Positions 32,563 through 41,304 of a stretch of DNA of 47,383 nucleotides are shown here, one piece after another. Below the pieces are notes generated by a model, which was not told the origin of the DNA, did not search any database, and saw nothing but the letters and a program-made list of their open reading frames with translations. How positions within the stretch are numbered: the first letter of the stretch is position 1; every line of letters begins with the position of its first letter. Source of the stretch: CACKLF01 sp002725175 (GTDB lineage Bacteria; Pseudomonadota; Alphaproteobacteria; Rhodobacterales; Rhodobacteraceae); the NCBI GenBank assembly GCA_002725175.2, contig PBQX02000019.1, positions 1 through 47,383 of the forward strand, in the 5' to 3' direction. Made by a program: the position numbers and the translations under genes.

Positions 32563-33254
32563 TTTTTTTTTGGGAAAATTTGTTGAGCTATTCCTGCCAT
32601 TAATAGGTAAAGGCTCGAGATAATTAAGGCCATCTTAACNAATGTACCTATTTCAAAATTCTGCCAAGCGCAAATACCAGCCANAAGTGTCCATAGAATT
32701 GAAATGGGAAGACTGATTTTTCTCCATCTTTCAGTTCGTACAGGATGAATAAATTTTAGATTCGTGAACATGCTGATTGCGAGCAAAACTACTATCACAA
32801 GGATGATTTGCCAATTTGGTTTGGTTGCAAGAAGTACAAGAACAAGCATATTCCAACAACCGGGAAAGCCTGCAAAACTATTATCTAAAGTTTTCATTCG
32901 GGTATCGGAAAAATATAAAGCTGAACAAAAGGCTATAACAATAATGCAAACCCACCCAGACCAACCATTAAGTAATCCACTAACAAATAATGCATAGGCA
33001 GGTATGAAAACATAGGTAAGATAGTCAATNATTAAATCCAATAATACACCATCATATTCTGGCGCATTTTCCTTTACGTTGTAATNTCTAGCTAGTGGCC
33101 CATCAAAACCGTCGACGATAAATGCGAGGGTTAAGTACAGAAACATTAAATCCCATCTTTCGTTCACGGCAGACAGCATTGCTAATATGGCCAGGATAGC
33201 ACCTATCGCAGTAAAATAATGTACTAATAATGCTTTTTTTCTAAGAGTGAACAT
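32559..33254 (-). CDS. pcs: Phosphatidylcholine synthase (CDP-alcohol phosphatidyltransferase)
   Basis: 231-aa inner-membrane enzyme with about eight hydrophobic helices. The CDP-alcohol phosphatidyltransferase signature is present as VDGFDGPLAR, then G-V-L-L-D-L and I-D (the D-G-x2-A-R-x8-G-x3-D-x3-D pattern with a longer insert). The DGPLAR form and DYLTYVFIPAYAL are characteristic of bacterial phosphatidylcholine synthase, which condenses choline with CDP-diacylglycerol. Pcs is common in Alphaproteobacteria, so this supports the taxonomic reading and implies choline is available to the cell. It is a single minus-strand gene, tail to tail with the class V enzyme and divergent from the amidohydrolase. 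Confidence 0.88.
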   Translation of the reverse strand: MFTLRKKALLVHYFTAIGAILAILAMLSAVNERWDLMFLYLTLAFIVDGFDGPLARXYNVKENAPEYDGVLLDLXIDYLTYVFIPAYALFVSGLLNGWSGWVCIIVIAFCSALYFSDTRMKTLDNSFAGFPGCWNMLVLVLLATKPNWQIILVIVVLLAISMFTNLKFIHPVRTERWRKISLPISILWTLXAGICAWQNFEIGTXVKMALIISSLYLLMAGIAQQIFPKKN

Positions 33255-33365
33255 GGTGTCATTATAATCGTTAACTACTAGTTAACTTTTTTTATAACCT
33301 TTTGAAAGTTTTTTTTTATTTGATTTGCTCTAGCTAGGAAAATTATTGAGTGATAACATTGAATT

Positions 33366-34397
33366 ATGGAAAATGGTAGAATTTGGATATCTGAATTGGC
33401 TGCACGAGATAAGTGGCTAAGTCTGCGAAAGGAGGAAATAATTTGGCCTGANCTTCCTATAGTGGACCCGCATCACCATCTATGGAAAAGGCAGAATAAC
33501 TCNTATCAAATGGCTGAGTTAATTTCTGATATCTGTTCCGGACATAATGTAAAAAAAACTGTATATATCGAATGTGGAGCCTTCTACCGAGATTCAGGAC
33601 CAAACTACTTGCGATCACTTGGTGAAGTTGAATATGTTCAAAGTATTATAAATACTCAAGAAGATGACGATNTAGCTGGNAGTNGGAGGTTTNGCATTAG
33701 TGGGATTGTTTCTAAGATTGACTTAAGATTGCCAAATTTAAATGCNATAGTCAGGGAGCATGTTGCTAAATCANGTGGTAATTTAAAGGGCGTNAGACAT
33801 TCAGCAGCTTTTGCTAAAGATTCTTGCCCTTACTCTATACCTGGTCATGGACCTGCCGGTTTATATTTGGATGCCAATTATCAAAGTGGTGCAAGGAAAT
33901 TGGGTGAGTTGAATTTAGCTCTGGATTGTTGGCATTACTTTTCACAAAGTCCAGAATTTATTAAGTTTCTGAATGAGGTACCTAATACCAAAGTAGTCTT
34001 AAACCATTTGGGAATGCCTGTAGGAATAGGCAGCAGTCGTTACAAAGGCAGATTGTTTGAAGATTGGAAACTTGTCATAGAAAAAATTTCGCGCTTCAGT
34101 AATGTTTTTGTTAAGCTCGGGGGTGTTGCCATGGTTGACATGGGTTGGGGCTTTCATAATAGGGCCGAACCAATCGGTTCAGAAGAGTATGCAGAGCTAA
34201 TTAAGCCACTGGTGATACATGCTATTGACACATTTGGGCCTGATAGATGTATGTTTGAAAGCAATTTTCCGGTAGATAGAGTTTCTTTAGGGTATAACGT
34301 ATTATGGAATGCTTTTAAAATTATTTGTAGTGATTTAGAAGAGAGTGCAATTACCACTTTGTTTTCAGGAACAGCAGAGTCCGTTTACCAGCTTTAA
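33366..34397 (+). CDS. Amidohydrolase-2 family (TIM-barrel metal hydrolase)
   Basis: 343-aa amidohydrolase of the COG3618-type group, which contains lactonases and the 2-pyrone-4,6-dicarboxylate hydrolase family. The metal-binding HxH is in VDPHHHLWK, further ligands in KVVLNHLGMP (histidine after beta-strand 5/6) and FESNFPVDR (aspartate after the last strand). VKKTVYIECGAFYRDSGP and GHGPAGLYLD are typical of the group. These enzymes hydrolyse lactones or amides of sugar acids and aromatic acids. The gene stands alone, 131 bp before the complex I operon and divergent from pcs, so context gives no substrate. Around ten codons contain N, all in the first half. Confidence 0.83.
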   Translation: MENGRIWISELAARDKWLSLRKEEIIWPXLPIVDPHHHLWKRQNNXYQMAELISDICSGHNVKKTVYIECGAFYRDSGPNYLRSLGEVEYVQSIINTQEDDDXAXSXRFXISGIVSKIDLRLPNLNXIVREHVAKSXGNLKGXRHSAAFAKDSCPYSIPGHGPAGLYLDANYQSGARKLGELNLALDCWHYFSQSPEFIKFLNEVPNTKVVLNHLGMPVGIGSSRYKGRLFEDWKLVIEKISRFSNVFVKLGGVAMVDMGWGFHNRAEPIGSEEYAELIKPLVIHAIDTFGPDRCMFESNFPVDRVSLGYNVLWNAFKIICSDLEESAITTLFSGTAESVYQL

Positions 34398-34469
34398 AAT
34401 CAGACATTTTTATTTTTTAAATTGATCATAACATAATAGAATTTCTGATTAAAATAGTATGTCCATCGG

Positions 34470-34498
34470 TTGACGGAAAATATTTGAAGATGTATAAG
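34470..34498 (+). promoter_or_regulatory. Promoter of the nuo (complex I) operon
   Basis: TTGACG (34470-34475), 17 bp, TATAAG (34493-34498), ending 30 bases before the nuoA GTG. This is the closest match to a sigma-70-type consensus that I found in the window, fitting a strongly expressed housekeeping operon. A GGGGGA ribosome-binding site follows just before nuoA. Confidence 0.65.
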
Positions 34499-34528
34499 CG
34501 TGAAGTTTAGTAGGTTTGGGGGAATTAA

Positions 34529-34894
34529 GTGAACGATTATTTGTTAGACTACCTTCCTGTTCTAATATTTTTGGGTATTGGAATTGGTTTAGGGGTTCTT
34601 TTTATCATTGCAGCTATGATATTGGCAGTGAAAAATCCTGATCCTGAAAAGGTGTCTACCTACGAATGTGGTTTTAATGCTTTTGATGATTCAAGAATGA
34701 AATTTGATGTTAGATTTTATCTGGTAGCAATACTTTTTATTATCTTTGACTTAGAAATTGCTTTTTTGTTTCCGTGGGCTGTTAGTTTTCAAAATATAGG
34801 TCTATTTGGATTTCTTTCAATGATTTTTTTCTTATTTGTTCTAGCCGTTGGTTTTGCTTATGAATGGAAAAAGGGAGCGCTAGAGTGGAATTAA
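34529..34894 (+). CDS. nuoA: NADH-quinone oxidoreductase subunit A
   Basis: 121-aa membrane subunit of complex I with three transmembrane helices. The family motif ECGFNAFDDSR (YECG) and the second-helix acidic FDLEIAFLFPW are clear. The start is a GTG preceded by GGGGGA. It is the first gene of the nuoA-N operon and overlaps the start of nuoB. It forms part of the quinone-chamber junction with NuoH and NuoJ in the inner membrane. Confidence 0.95.
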   Translation: MNDYLLDYLPVLIFLGIGIGLGVLFIIAAMILAVKNPDPEKVSTYECGFNAFDDSRMKFDVRFYLVAILFIIFDLEIAFLFPWAVSFQNIGLFGFLSMIFFLFVLAVGFAYEWKKGALEWN

Positions 34895-35412
34895 GTTTAG
34901 GTGGTAGCGATCCGAAGTCATTTATTAAAGACACTGAGTTTTCAAAACAAATGTCCGATAAGGGTTATTTACTTACATCTGCAGAAAGTGTGATTAATTG
35001 GGCTCGTACCGGTAGCTTACATTGGATGACATTTGGTTTGGCTTGTTGTGCGGTTGAAATGATGCATACTTCAATGCCTAGATATGATTTAGAAAGGTTT
35101 GGTACTGCTCCTAGGGCAAGCCCAAGGCAGTCTGACTTAATGATCGTGGCTGGAACGCTTACAAATAAAATGGCCCCTGCATTAAGGAAAGTATATGATC
35201 AAATGCCAGAGCCTAGGTATGTGATATCAATGGGCTCTTGTGCCAATGGGGGCGGCTATTATCACTATTCTTATTCAGTCGTTCGTGGCTGTGATAAAAT
35301 AGTTCCTGTTGATATATATGTACCTGGCTGTCCACCGACGGCAGAAGCTTTACTTTATGGAATCCTACAGTTGCAGAGAAAAATCAGAAGAACTGGTACG
35401 ATTGTTAGGTAG
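34885..35412 (+). CDS. nuoB: NADH-quinone oxidoreductase subunit B
   Basis: 175-aa peripheral-arm subunit carrying iron-sulfur cluster N2. The cluster cysteines are in LACCAVEMMH, SMGSCANGG and PGCPPTAEAL. GTAPRASPRQSD is the conserved loop near the quinone site. I start at the GTG at 34885, which has GGAG seven bases upstream and overlaps the nuoA stop; an ATG 21 bases earlier is the alternative. Electrons leave N2 to ubiquinone at its interface with NuoD. Confidence 0.95.
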   Translation: MELSLGGSDPKSFIKDTEFSKQMSDKGYLLTSAESVINWARTGSLHWMTFGLACCAVEMMHTSMPRYDLERFGTAPRASPRQSDLMIVAGTLTNKMAPALRKVYDQMPEPRYVISMGSCANGGGYYHYSYSVVRGCDKIVPVDIYVPGCPPTAEALLYGILQLQRKIRRTGTIVR

Positions 35413-35419
35413 GACTTTA

Positions 35420-36061
35420 ATGNTAGAAAATAAGAAAAATCTTGGTGCGCAGGATGCTGCAACTCTTCAGTTATTAGAGGAGAACATTACAAATGCATTC
35501 CAAGATTCAGATGTAAAAATTTTAGTGCGTAATGATGAATTAACANTTTATGTTGATAAAGAGTTTTTGTTNCCTCTNATGGAACAGTTAAAAACACACC
35601 CTGATTTTTTGTTTCGAACACTGATTGATNTTACTGCTATTGACTATCTCGGAGAGGAGCAGAGGTTTCAGGTTATATATAACTTACTTTCAATGCATCA
35701 TAATCAGAGAGTTAGAATTAAAGTGTCTCTTAGTGAAGGGGATGAAATTCCCTCAATTACCGATATATTTGCTTCTTCAGATTGGTACGAAAGGGAAGTT
35801 TTTGATATGTATGGGATTAAATTTTCAGGACATAGAGATCTTAGGAGAATTTTAACGGATTACGGCTTCAGAGGGCATCCTTTGCGAAAAGATTTTCCTT
35901 TAACAGGATATAATGAAGTGCGTTATGATGAGGTGCGAAAGCGAGTTGTATATGAGCCAGTTTCTCTTCAGCAAGAATTTAGAAATCTTGATTTTTCTAG
36001 TCCGTGGGAAGGTGTTGACGAATATGANCCAAATATAACTGATGAAAAGTCAGAAAAATGA
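35420..36061 (+). CDS. nuoC: NADH-quinone oxidoreductase subunit C
   Basis: 213-aa 30-kDa subunit of the complex I peripheral arm. The family motif is visible in the run from about 35790: WYEREVFDMYGIKFSGH followed by LRRILTDYGF and HPLRKDFPLTGY. I start at the ATG at 35420 behind TAGGAC; the longer open frame overlaps nuoB. Separate nuoC and nuoD genes are the usual alphaproteobacterial state, unlike the nuoCD fusion of E. coli. The stop overlaps the nuoD start (ATGA). Confidence 0.94.
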   Translation: MXENKKNLGAQDAATLQLLEENITNAFQDSDVKILVRNDELTXYVDKEFLXPXMEQLKTHPDFLFRTLIDXTAIDYLGEEQRFQVIYNLLSMHHNQRVRIKVSLSEGDEIPSITDIFASSDWYEREVFDMYGIKFSGHRDLRRILTDYGFRGHPLRKDFPLTGYNEVRYDEVRKRVVYEPVSLQQEFRNLDFSSPWEGVDEYXPNITDEKSEK

Positions 36062-37254
36062 GCCAAATTCTTCCTAATGAAAAAAGTTTGAAAAACTTTA
36101 GTATTAATTTTGGGCCACAACATCCTGCAGCTCACGGTGTGTTAAGAATGGTATTAGAATTAGATGGTGAAATTGTAGACAGATGTGAACCTCATATTGG
36201 ATTNCTCCATAGAGGTACAGAAAAATTAATGGAAACCAAGACATATGTCCAAAACTTACCATATTTTGATAGGCTGGATTATGTTGCTCCTATGAACCAA
36301 GAACATGCATGGTGTTTGGCTATTGAAAAACTTTCTTCAACAGAAATACCAAGAAGAGCATCGCTTATTAGGGTTTTGTTCTGTGAAATAGGTAGGATTT
36401 TAAACCATTTAATGAATGTGACAACTCAGGCTATGGACGTGGGNGCTTGGACAGCACCTTTGTGGGGCTTTGAGGAACGAGAAAAATTAATGATCTTTTA
36501 CGAAAGAGCCTGTGGCGCGCGGCTTCATGCGGCTTATTTTAGGCCTGGAGGAGTTCATAAAGATTTACCGCTAGATTTATTAGATGATATCGAGAAGTGG
36601 GTCTTAGAGTTTCCAAAGGTGCTTGATGACATAAATCAGCTTTTGACAGATAATAGAATTTTTAAGCAGAGGAATATNGATATAGGAATAGTTTCTGAGG
36701 ATGAAGCNTTAGATTTAGGNTTTTCAGGAGTAATGGTTAGGGGTTCAGGTCTTGCATGGGATTTGAGAAGATCTCAACCTTACGAGATGTATAATGAGTT
36801 AGATTTTCATATTCCAGTTGGCAAGAANGGAGACTGTTATGATCGATATCTCTGTCGAATGCTTGAAATGAGGGAAAGTGTTTCAATAATAAGACAGGTT
36901 TTATCTAAGATTCGCACTTGTGGTGATAAAAGTGTTTGCAATAGTGATTTAGGTCCTCCAAATCGTAAAGATATGAAGGTATCTATGGAGTCTCTTATTA
37001 ATCATTTTAAAAAATATACTGAGGGATTTAAGGTGCCAAAAGGTGATATATATGCTGCAGTAGAAGCTCCAAAAGGGGAGTTTGGTGTATACTTGGTGTC
37101 AAATGGAGAAAATAAACCTTATAGGGTAAAATTGAGGGCACCTGGTTTTCCACATCTGGCAGCTATGGATAAAATATGTAAAGGTCATCAATTAGCAGAT
37201 GTAGCAGCTATTTTAGGTTCTTTAGACATTGTATTTGGAGAAATTGATCGCTAA
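36058..37254 (+). CDS. nuoD: NADH-quinone oxidoreductase subunit D
   Basis: 398-aa 49-kDa subunit lining the quinone-binding chamber. NFGPQHPAAHGV (with the quinone-site histidine), PHIGxLHRGTEK, DRLDYVAPMNQEHAW and the C-terminal SLDIVFGEIDR are diagnostic. It is coupled to nuoC by an ATGA overlap, and its stop overlaps nuoE (TAATG). Full length for the family. Seven codons contain N, all compatible with conserved residues. Confidence 0.96.
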   Translation: MSQILPNEKSLKNFSINFGPQHPAAHGVLRMVLELDGEIVDRCEPHIGXLHRGTEKLMETKTYVQNLPYFDRLDYVAPMNQEHAWCLAIEKLSSTEIPRRASLIRVLFCEIGRILNHLMNVTTQAMDVXAWTAPLWGFEEREKLMIFYERACGARLHAAYFRPGGVHKDLPLDLLDDIEKWVLEFPKVLDDINQLLTDNRIFKQRNXDIGIVSEDEXLDLXFSGVMVRGSGLAWDLRRSQPYEMYNELDFHIPVGKXGDCYDRYLCRMLEMRESVSIIRQVLSKIRTCGDKSVCNSDLGPPNRKDMKVSMESLINHFKKYTEGFKVPKGDIYAAVEAPKGEFGVYLVSNGENKPYRVKLRAPGFPHLAAMDKICKGHQLADVAAILGSLDIVFGEIDR

Positions 37255-37940
37255 TGCTTAGAAGAATACACCCCATTCAGCCAAACGGTTTTAAATTTAG
37301 TGCTACGAATATGAAGTGGGCGAGAGAAGAGATAAAGAAATATCCGTCTGGGAGAAAGGCTTCGGCAGTAATACCAATCCTCTGGAAGGTGCAAGAGCAN
37401 GAAGGTTGGGTGAGTAGGCCTGCTATTGATTGCGTAGCTAAAATTTTAGAAATGGATCCCATAAGAGTGCTAGAGGTCGCTAGTTTTTATTTTATGTTTC
37501 ACCTTAGTCCTATGGGGGATGTAGCACATATTCAGGTTTGCGGAACTACGTCCTGTATGTTGTGTGGCTCTGAAGACCTAATAAAGGTTTGTAAAGAGGA
37601 GATTTCACAAGAACCTCATTCGCGTTCGAGCGATGGAAAGTTTAGCTGGGAAGAGGTTGAATGTCTTGGTGCTTGCGCAAATGCACCTATTGTTCAGATA
37701 GGAAAGGACTATTTTGAAGATCTTTCGGAAAAGAAATTCAGGGGTCTAGTTAAATTGCTAAAAAAGGGTAAAATACCCGTTCCAGGAAGTCAGGTTGGAA
37801 GATTTTCGTGCGAGCCAGGTAATGGTCAAAAATCACTGCAAGGCAAAAATAAGGAAAAAAATAACGCATCGGTACAGCTGGCATTAAGAGGCAAAGACAC
37901 TGTATTCAAAAAAAATAAACTTAAATTTAATTCTGTTTAG
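37254..37940 (+). CDS. nuoE: NADH-quinone oxidoreductase subunit E
   Basis: 228-aa 24-kDa subunit with a thioredoxin-like fold holding a [2Fe-2S] cluster. The four ligands are in QVCGTTSC and VECLGACANAP. The core ends at about residue 180; a tail of about 50 residues rich in Lys, Asn, Gly and Gln follows, longer than in compact homologues though some alphaproteobacterial Nqo2 proteins are also extended. Start overlaps the nuoD stop. It works with NuoF in the NADH-dehydrogenase module. Confidence 0.94.
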   Translation: MLRRIHPIQPNGFKFSATNMKWAREEIKKYPSGRKASAVIPILWKVQEXEGWVSRPAIDCVAKILEMDPIRVLEVASFYFMFHLSPMGDVAHIQVCGTTSCMLCGSEDLIKVCKEEISQEPHSRSSDGKFSWEEVECLGACANAPIVQIGKDYFEDLSEKKFRGLVKLLKKGKIPVPGSQVGRFSCEPGNGQKSLQGKNKEKNNASVQLALRGKDTVFKKNKLKFNSV

Positions 37941-37956
37941 TTGTGGGTAGTTGAAT

Positions 37957-39252
37957 TTGTTAGACGATAAAGACAGAATTTTTACTAATTTGTATGGGAA
38001 ACGTGACAGGTCCTTAAAAGGGGCTAAGGATAGGGGCTGCTGGCAAGGCACTAAAAACATTCTGAAAAAAGGCCAAAGTTGGATTGTTGAGGAGATCAAG
38101 GCTTCTGGTTTAAGAGGGCGAGGAGGGGCTGGCTTTCCAACCGGTCTGAAATGGTCTTTTATGCCTGAGGCAAAGGAGGAAAAACCGTCTTACCTGGTAA
38201 TTAATGCGGATGAGTCAGAGCCTGGGACATGCAAGGATAGGGAAATAATGCGGCATGACCCTCACCACTTGATTGAAGGTGCTCTATTTGCTGGCTTCGC
38301 TATGGGGGCCCATGTGACTTATATTTACATAAGAGGTGAGTATGTAAGAGAGCGCGAGGCTCTCCAATGTGCTATAGATGAAGCTTATGATAGCGGGTTA
38401 TTAGGAAAAAATGCTTGTAAATCGGGTTGGGCGTTTGATGTAATTCTTCATCATGGGGCTGGTGCTTATATTTGCGGTGAGGAAACTGCTTTATTGGAAA
38501 GTCTAGAAGGGAAAAAGGGGATGCCTCGCATGAAGCCTCCTTTCCCAGCAGGTGCTGGTTTATATGGTTGCCCAACAACAGTAAACAATGTAGAAAGCAT
38601 AGCAGTAGTTCCGACAATATTACGGAGGGGAGCAGGTTGGTTTTCTAGTATTGGAAGACCCAACAATGTAGGAACAAAGGTTTTCGCAATATCTGGACAT
38701 GTAAATTACCCTTGCGTAGTTGAGGAAGCTATGTCAATTCCGCTCAAGGAGTTAATTGAAAAGCATTGTGGTGGTGTCAGGGGAGGTTGGAAAAATCTTA
38801 AAGCAATAATTCCTGGCGGAGCTTCAGTCCCTCTTTTACCATCTTCTTTATGTGACACTGCAATAATGGATTTTGATTGGCTAAAAGATAATCAATCGGG
38901 ATTAGGTACAGCTGCGGTGATTGTTATGGATAATTCCGCGGATGTAATTAAAGCAATATGGAGATTATCAAAATTCTATAAGCACGAGAGTTGTGGGCAG
39001 TGTACTCCTTGCCGAGAGGGCACAGGTTGGATGATGCGGGTAATGGAGCGTTTAGTTAAAGGTGAAGCAAGGATTGAAGAAATCGATATGCTTCATAAGG
39101 TTAGTAAGCAGGTTGAAGGACATACAATCTGTGCACTTGGTGACGCAGCTGCTTGGCCTATACAAGGCCTTATTAGGCATTTTAGGAGTGAACTGGAACA
39201 GCGTATTACCGAAAGAAATAAGGTTGAAATTAAATATGTTGCAGCAGAATAA
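37957..39252 (+). CDS. nuoF: NADH-quinone oxidoreductase subunit F
   Basis: About 431-aa 51-kDa flavoprotein subunit that oxidises NADH. FMN site GRGGAGFPTGLKW, NADH loop GAGAYICGEETALLESLEG and the [4Fe-4S] ligands ESCGQCTPCREGTGWM are complete. The usual N-terminus (M-L-x-D-K-D-R-I-F-T-N-L-Y-G) indicates the TTG at 37957 as start; another TTG lies six bases earlier. It is 16 bp after nuoE. Confidence 0.95.
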   Translation: MLDDKDRIFTNLYGKRDRSLKGAKDRGCWQGTKNILKKGQSWIVEEIKASGLRGRGGAGFPTGLKWSFMPEAKEEKPSYLVINADESEPGTCKDREIMRHDPHHLIEGALFAGFAMGAHVTYIYIRGEYVREREALQCAIDEAYDSGLLGKNACKSGWAFDVILHHGAGAYICGEETALLESLEGKKGMPRMKPPFPAGAGLYGCPTTVNNVESIAVVPTILRRGAGWFSSIGRPNNVGTKVFAISGHVNYPCVVEEAMSIPLKELIEKHCGGVRGGWKNLKAIIPGGASVPLLPSSLCDTAIMDFDWLKDNQSGLGTAAVIVMDNSADVIKAIWRLSKFYKHESCGQCTPCREGTGWMMRVMERLVKGEARIEEIDMLHKVSKQVEGHTICALGDAAAWPIQGLIRHFRSELEQRITERNKVEIKYVAAE

Positions 39253-39270
39253 ATATTTATAGGATTAAGT

Positions 39271-41301
39271 TTGGAACAACTAAAAAAAATTCTGATTAAT
39301 GGAAATGAGATTGAGGTTGATTCATCTTTAACAATTCTTCAAGCGTGTGAGCAGCATGGAATTGAGATACCAAGATTTTGTTATCATGAAAGACTTTCAA
39401 TCGCAGGAAATTGCAGAATGTGTCTAGTGGAAGTCGTTGGTGGCCCTCCCAAGCCAGCTGCGTCATGTGCCTTACAGGTTAAGGATCTTAGGCCTGGAAG
39501 AAATGGAGAAATGCCTGAGGTAAAAACAAATTCCCAGATGGTAAGACAGGCTAGAGAAGGGGTAATGGAGTTTCTTTTAATTAACCATCCACTCGATTGC
39601 CCAATTTGTGACCAAGGAGGTGAGTGTGATCTGCAAGATCAAGCTATGGCTTACGGGTTAGATTTTTCAAGATACCAGGAAAGTAAGAGGTCTGTTGAAG
39701 ATATAAACTTGGGTCCATTAGTAAAAACGAGTATGACCAGATGTATTTCTTGCACAAGATGTGTCCGCTTTATGACTGAGGTAGCAGGGGTCAGTGAACT
39801 GGGTCAAACTGGAAGAGGAGAAGATAGTGAAATAATCAGCTACCTTGGGGCGAGCTTGTCTTCTGAGTTGCAAGGAAACCTAATTGATTTGTGTCCGGTA
39901 GGAGCACTAACGTCAAAACCATATGCATTCACCGCTAGGCCATGGGAGCTTGATAAGACTGAAACAATTGATGTAATGGACTCCCTAGGCTCAAATATAC
40001 GAATTGATTCAAAGGGCAGTAGAATCATGAGGATTACGCCTATTAACAATGATGAAATTAATGAGGAGTGGATTTCTGATAAGACTAGGTTTATATGGGA
40101 TGGCTTGAGCCGTCAAAGATTGGATACGCCTTACATCAGGGTCAAGGGAAAATTGATTAAATGCTCTTGGAACGATGCTTTCTGCACGATTAAGGANGCT
40201 CTAAATGGAAAAAANATTGGAGCAATATGTGGTGAGTTNCAGCCAATAGAAAGTATTTATGCACTTAGGAATCTTGTGGGGTCTTTAGGTGGAAAAACGG
40301 AATGTAGGATAGATGGGGTTCTTTTCTCAAATAAAAATAGATGTGACTATGTGGGAAATGGCTCTTTTGCGGATATTGATAAATGTCGTACTATTACGAT
40401 AATTGGATGCGATCCTAATTTTCAGTCACCGGTACTTAATTCCAGAATAAGACGAGCATGGCTTAGAGGCGCAGAAATAAATTATTTTGGTGATAAGTGC
40501 GAATTATCATTTGAAACCATTTCCAATGAAAATAGTTTAGAAAAACTTGATAAGTTTTTGATAAAAAAAGATAAAGTTGTTAATGAAGGTGATCACCTGA
40601 TAATCTTAGGTCGTGAAAATATTAGCGGAGAAAGTGGTAAAATACTTTTGGAAAAGGTTAAAAATTTTTGTATAAATAAAAATTCCAAGTTTATTATAAT
40701 TCATTCCGGAGCAAACAGTGTAGGTGCTATTGATGTGGGTTTCACATCTGATATTGGTTGCCAAAAATTACTTGAGTCAAGCGATGTCATCTTTAACCTG
40801 GGCTTTGACGAAATGGAACTTCCAAAGAAAGATAAGTTATTGATTTATCAAGGAAGTCACGGTGATGTTGGTGCCGCAAATGCAGATGTAATATTGCCCG
40901 GCGCTGCATATACTGAAGAATCAGGAATTTTTGTTAATTCTGAAGGCCGTCCTCAAATGTCTAATCGAGTAATTTTTCCTCCTGGAGATGCTAAAGAAAA
41001 TTGGGCAATTATTAGAGCCTTGTCATCAGAACTGGGAATAGATTTAAATTTTAATAACCTGGTAGATTTAAGAAATGAAATTTATAAAGAATATGGATTT
41101 TTGGGTGAGACAAATAATCTAAAAGAAAACCAAATAAAAAGTGACTTAGATATTTCTAAGTTTCAATTAAAAGGTGAGATAAAGGCAGTTGGCACTAAAT
41201 CATACTTTTTTACTAATCCAATTGCTAGAGCTAGCAAGACTATGGCTGAGTTGGATAAACTCAAAGCTTCTAAGCAAAAAAAGAACGTTATATCGGTTTA
41301 A
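39271..41301 (+). CDS. nuoG: NADH-quinone oxidoreductase subunit G
   Basis: 676-aa 75-kDa subunit. N-terminal ferredoxin-like [2Fe-2S] domain (FCYHERLSIAGNCRMC), then the His/Cys cluster region HPLDCPICDQGGECDLQDQ and CISCTRCVRF for the [4Fe-4S] wire, then a molybdopterin-oxidoreductase-like C-terminal domain without cofactor (ITIIGCDPNFQSPVLNSRIRRA, DVILPGAAYTEESG). TTG start behind AGGAT, 18 bp after nuoF. The C-terminal half is more divergent than the N-terminal, as is usual. Confidence 0.95.
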   Translation: MEQLKKILINGNEIEVDSSLTILQACEQHGIEIPRFCYHERLSIAGNCRMCLVEVVGGPPKPAASCALQVKDLRPGRNGEMPEVKTNSQMVRQAREGVMEFLLINHPLDCPICDQGGECDLQDQAMAYGLDFSRYQESKRSVEDINLGPLVKTSMTRCISCTRCVRFMTEVAGVSELGQTGRGEDSEIISYLGASLSSELQGNLIDLCPVGALTSKPYAFTARPWELDKTETIDVMDSLGSNIRIDSKGSRIMRITPINNDEINEEWISDKTRFIWDGLSRQRLDTPYIRVKGKLIKCSWNDAFCTIKXALNGKXIGAICGEXQPIESIYALRNLVGSLGGKTECRIDGVLFSNKNRCDYVGNGSFADIDKCRTITIIGCDPNFQSPVLNSRIRRAWLRGAEINYFGDKCELSFETISNENSLEKLDKFLIKKDKVVNEGDHLIILGRENISGESGKILLEKVKNFCINKNSKFIIIHSGANSVGAIDVGFTSDIGCQKLLESSDVIFNLGFDEMELPKKDKLLIYQGSHGDVGAANADVILPGAAYTEESGIFVNSEGRPQMSNRVIFPPGDAKENWAIIRALSSELGIDLNFNNLVDLRNEIYKEYGFLGETNNLKENQIKSDLDISKFQLKGEIKAVGTKSYFFTNPIARASKTMAELDKLKASKQKKNVISV

Positions 41302-41304
41302 ATA

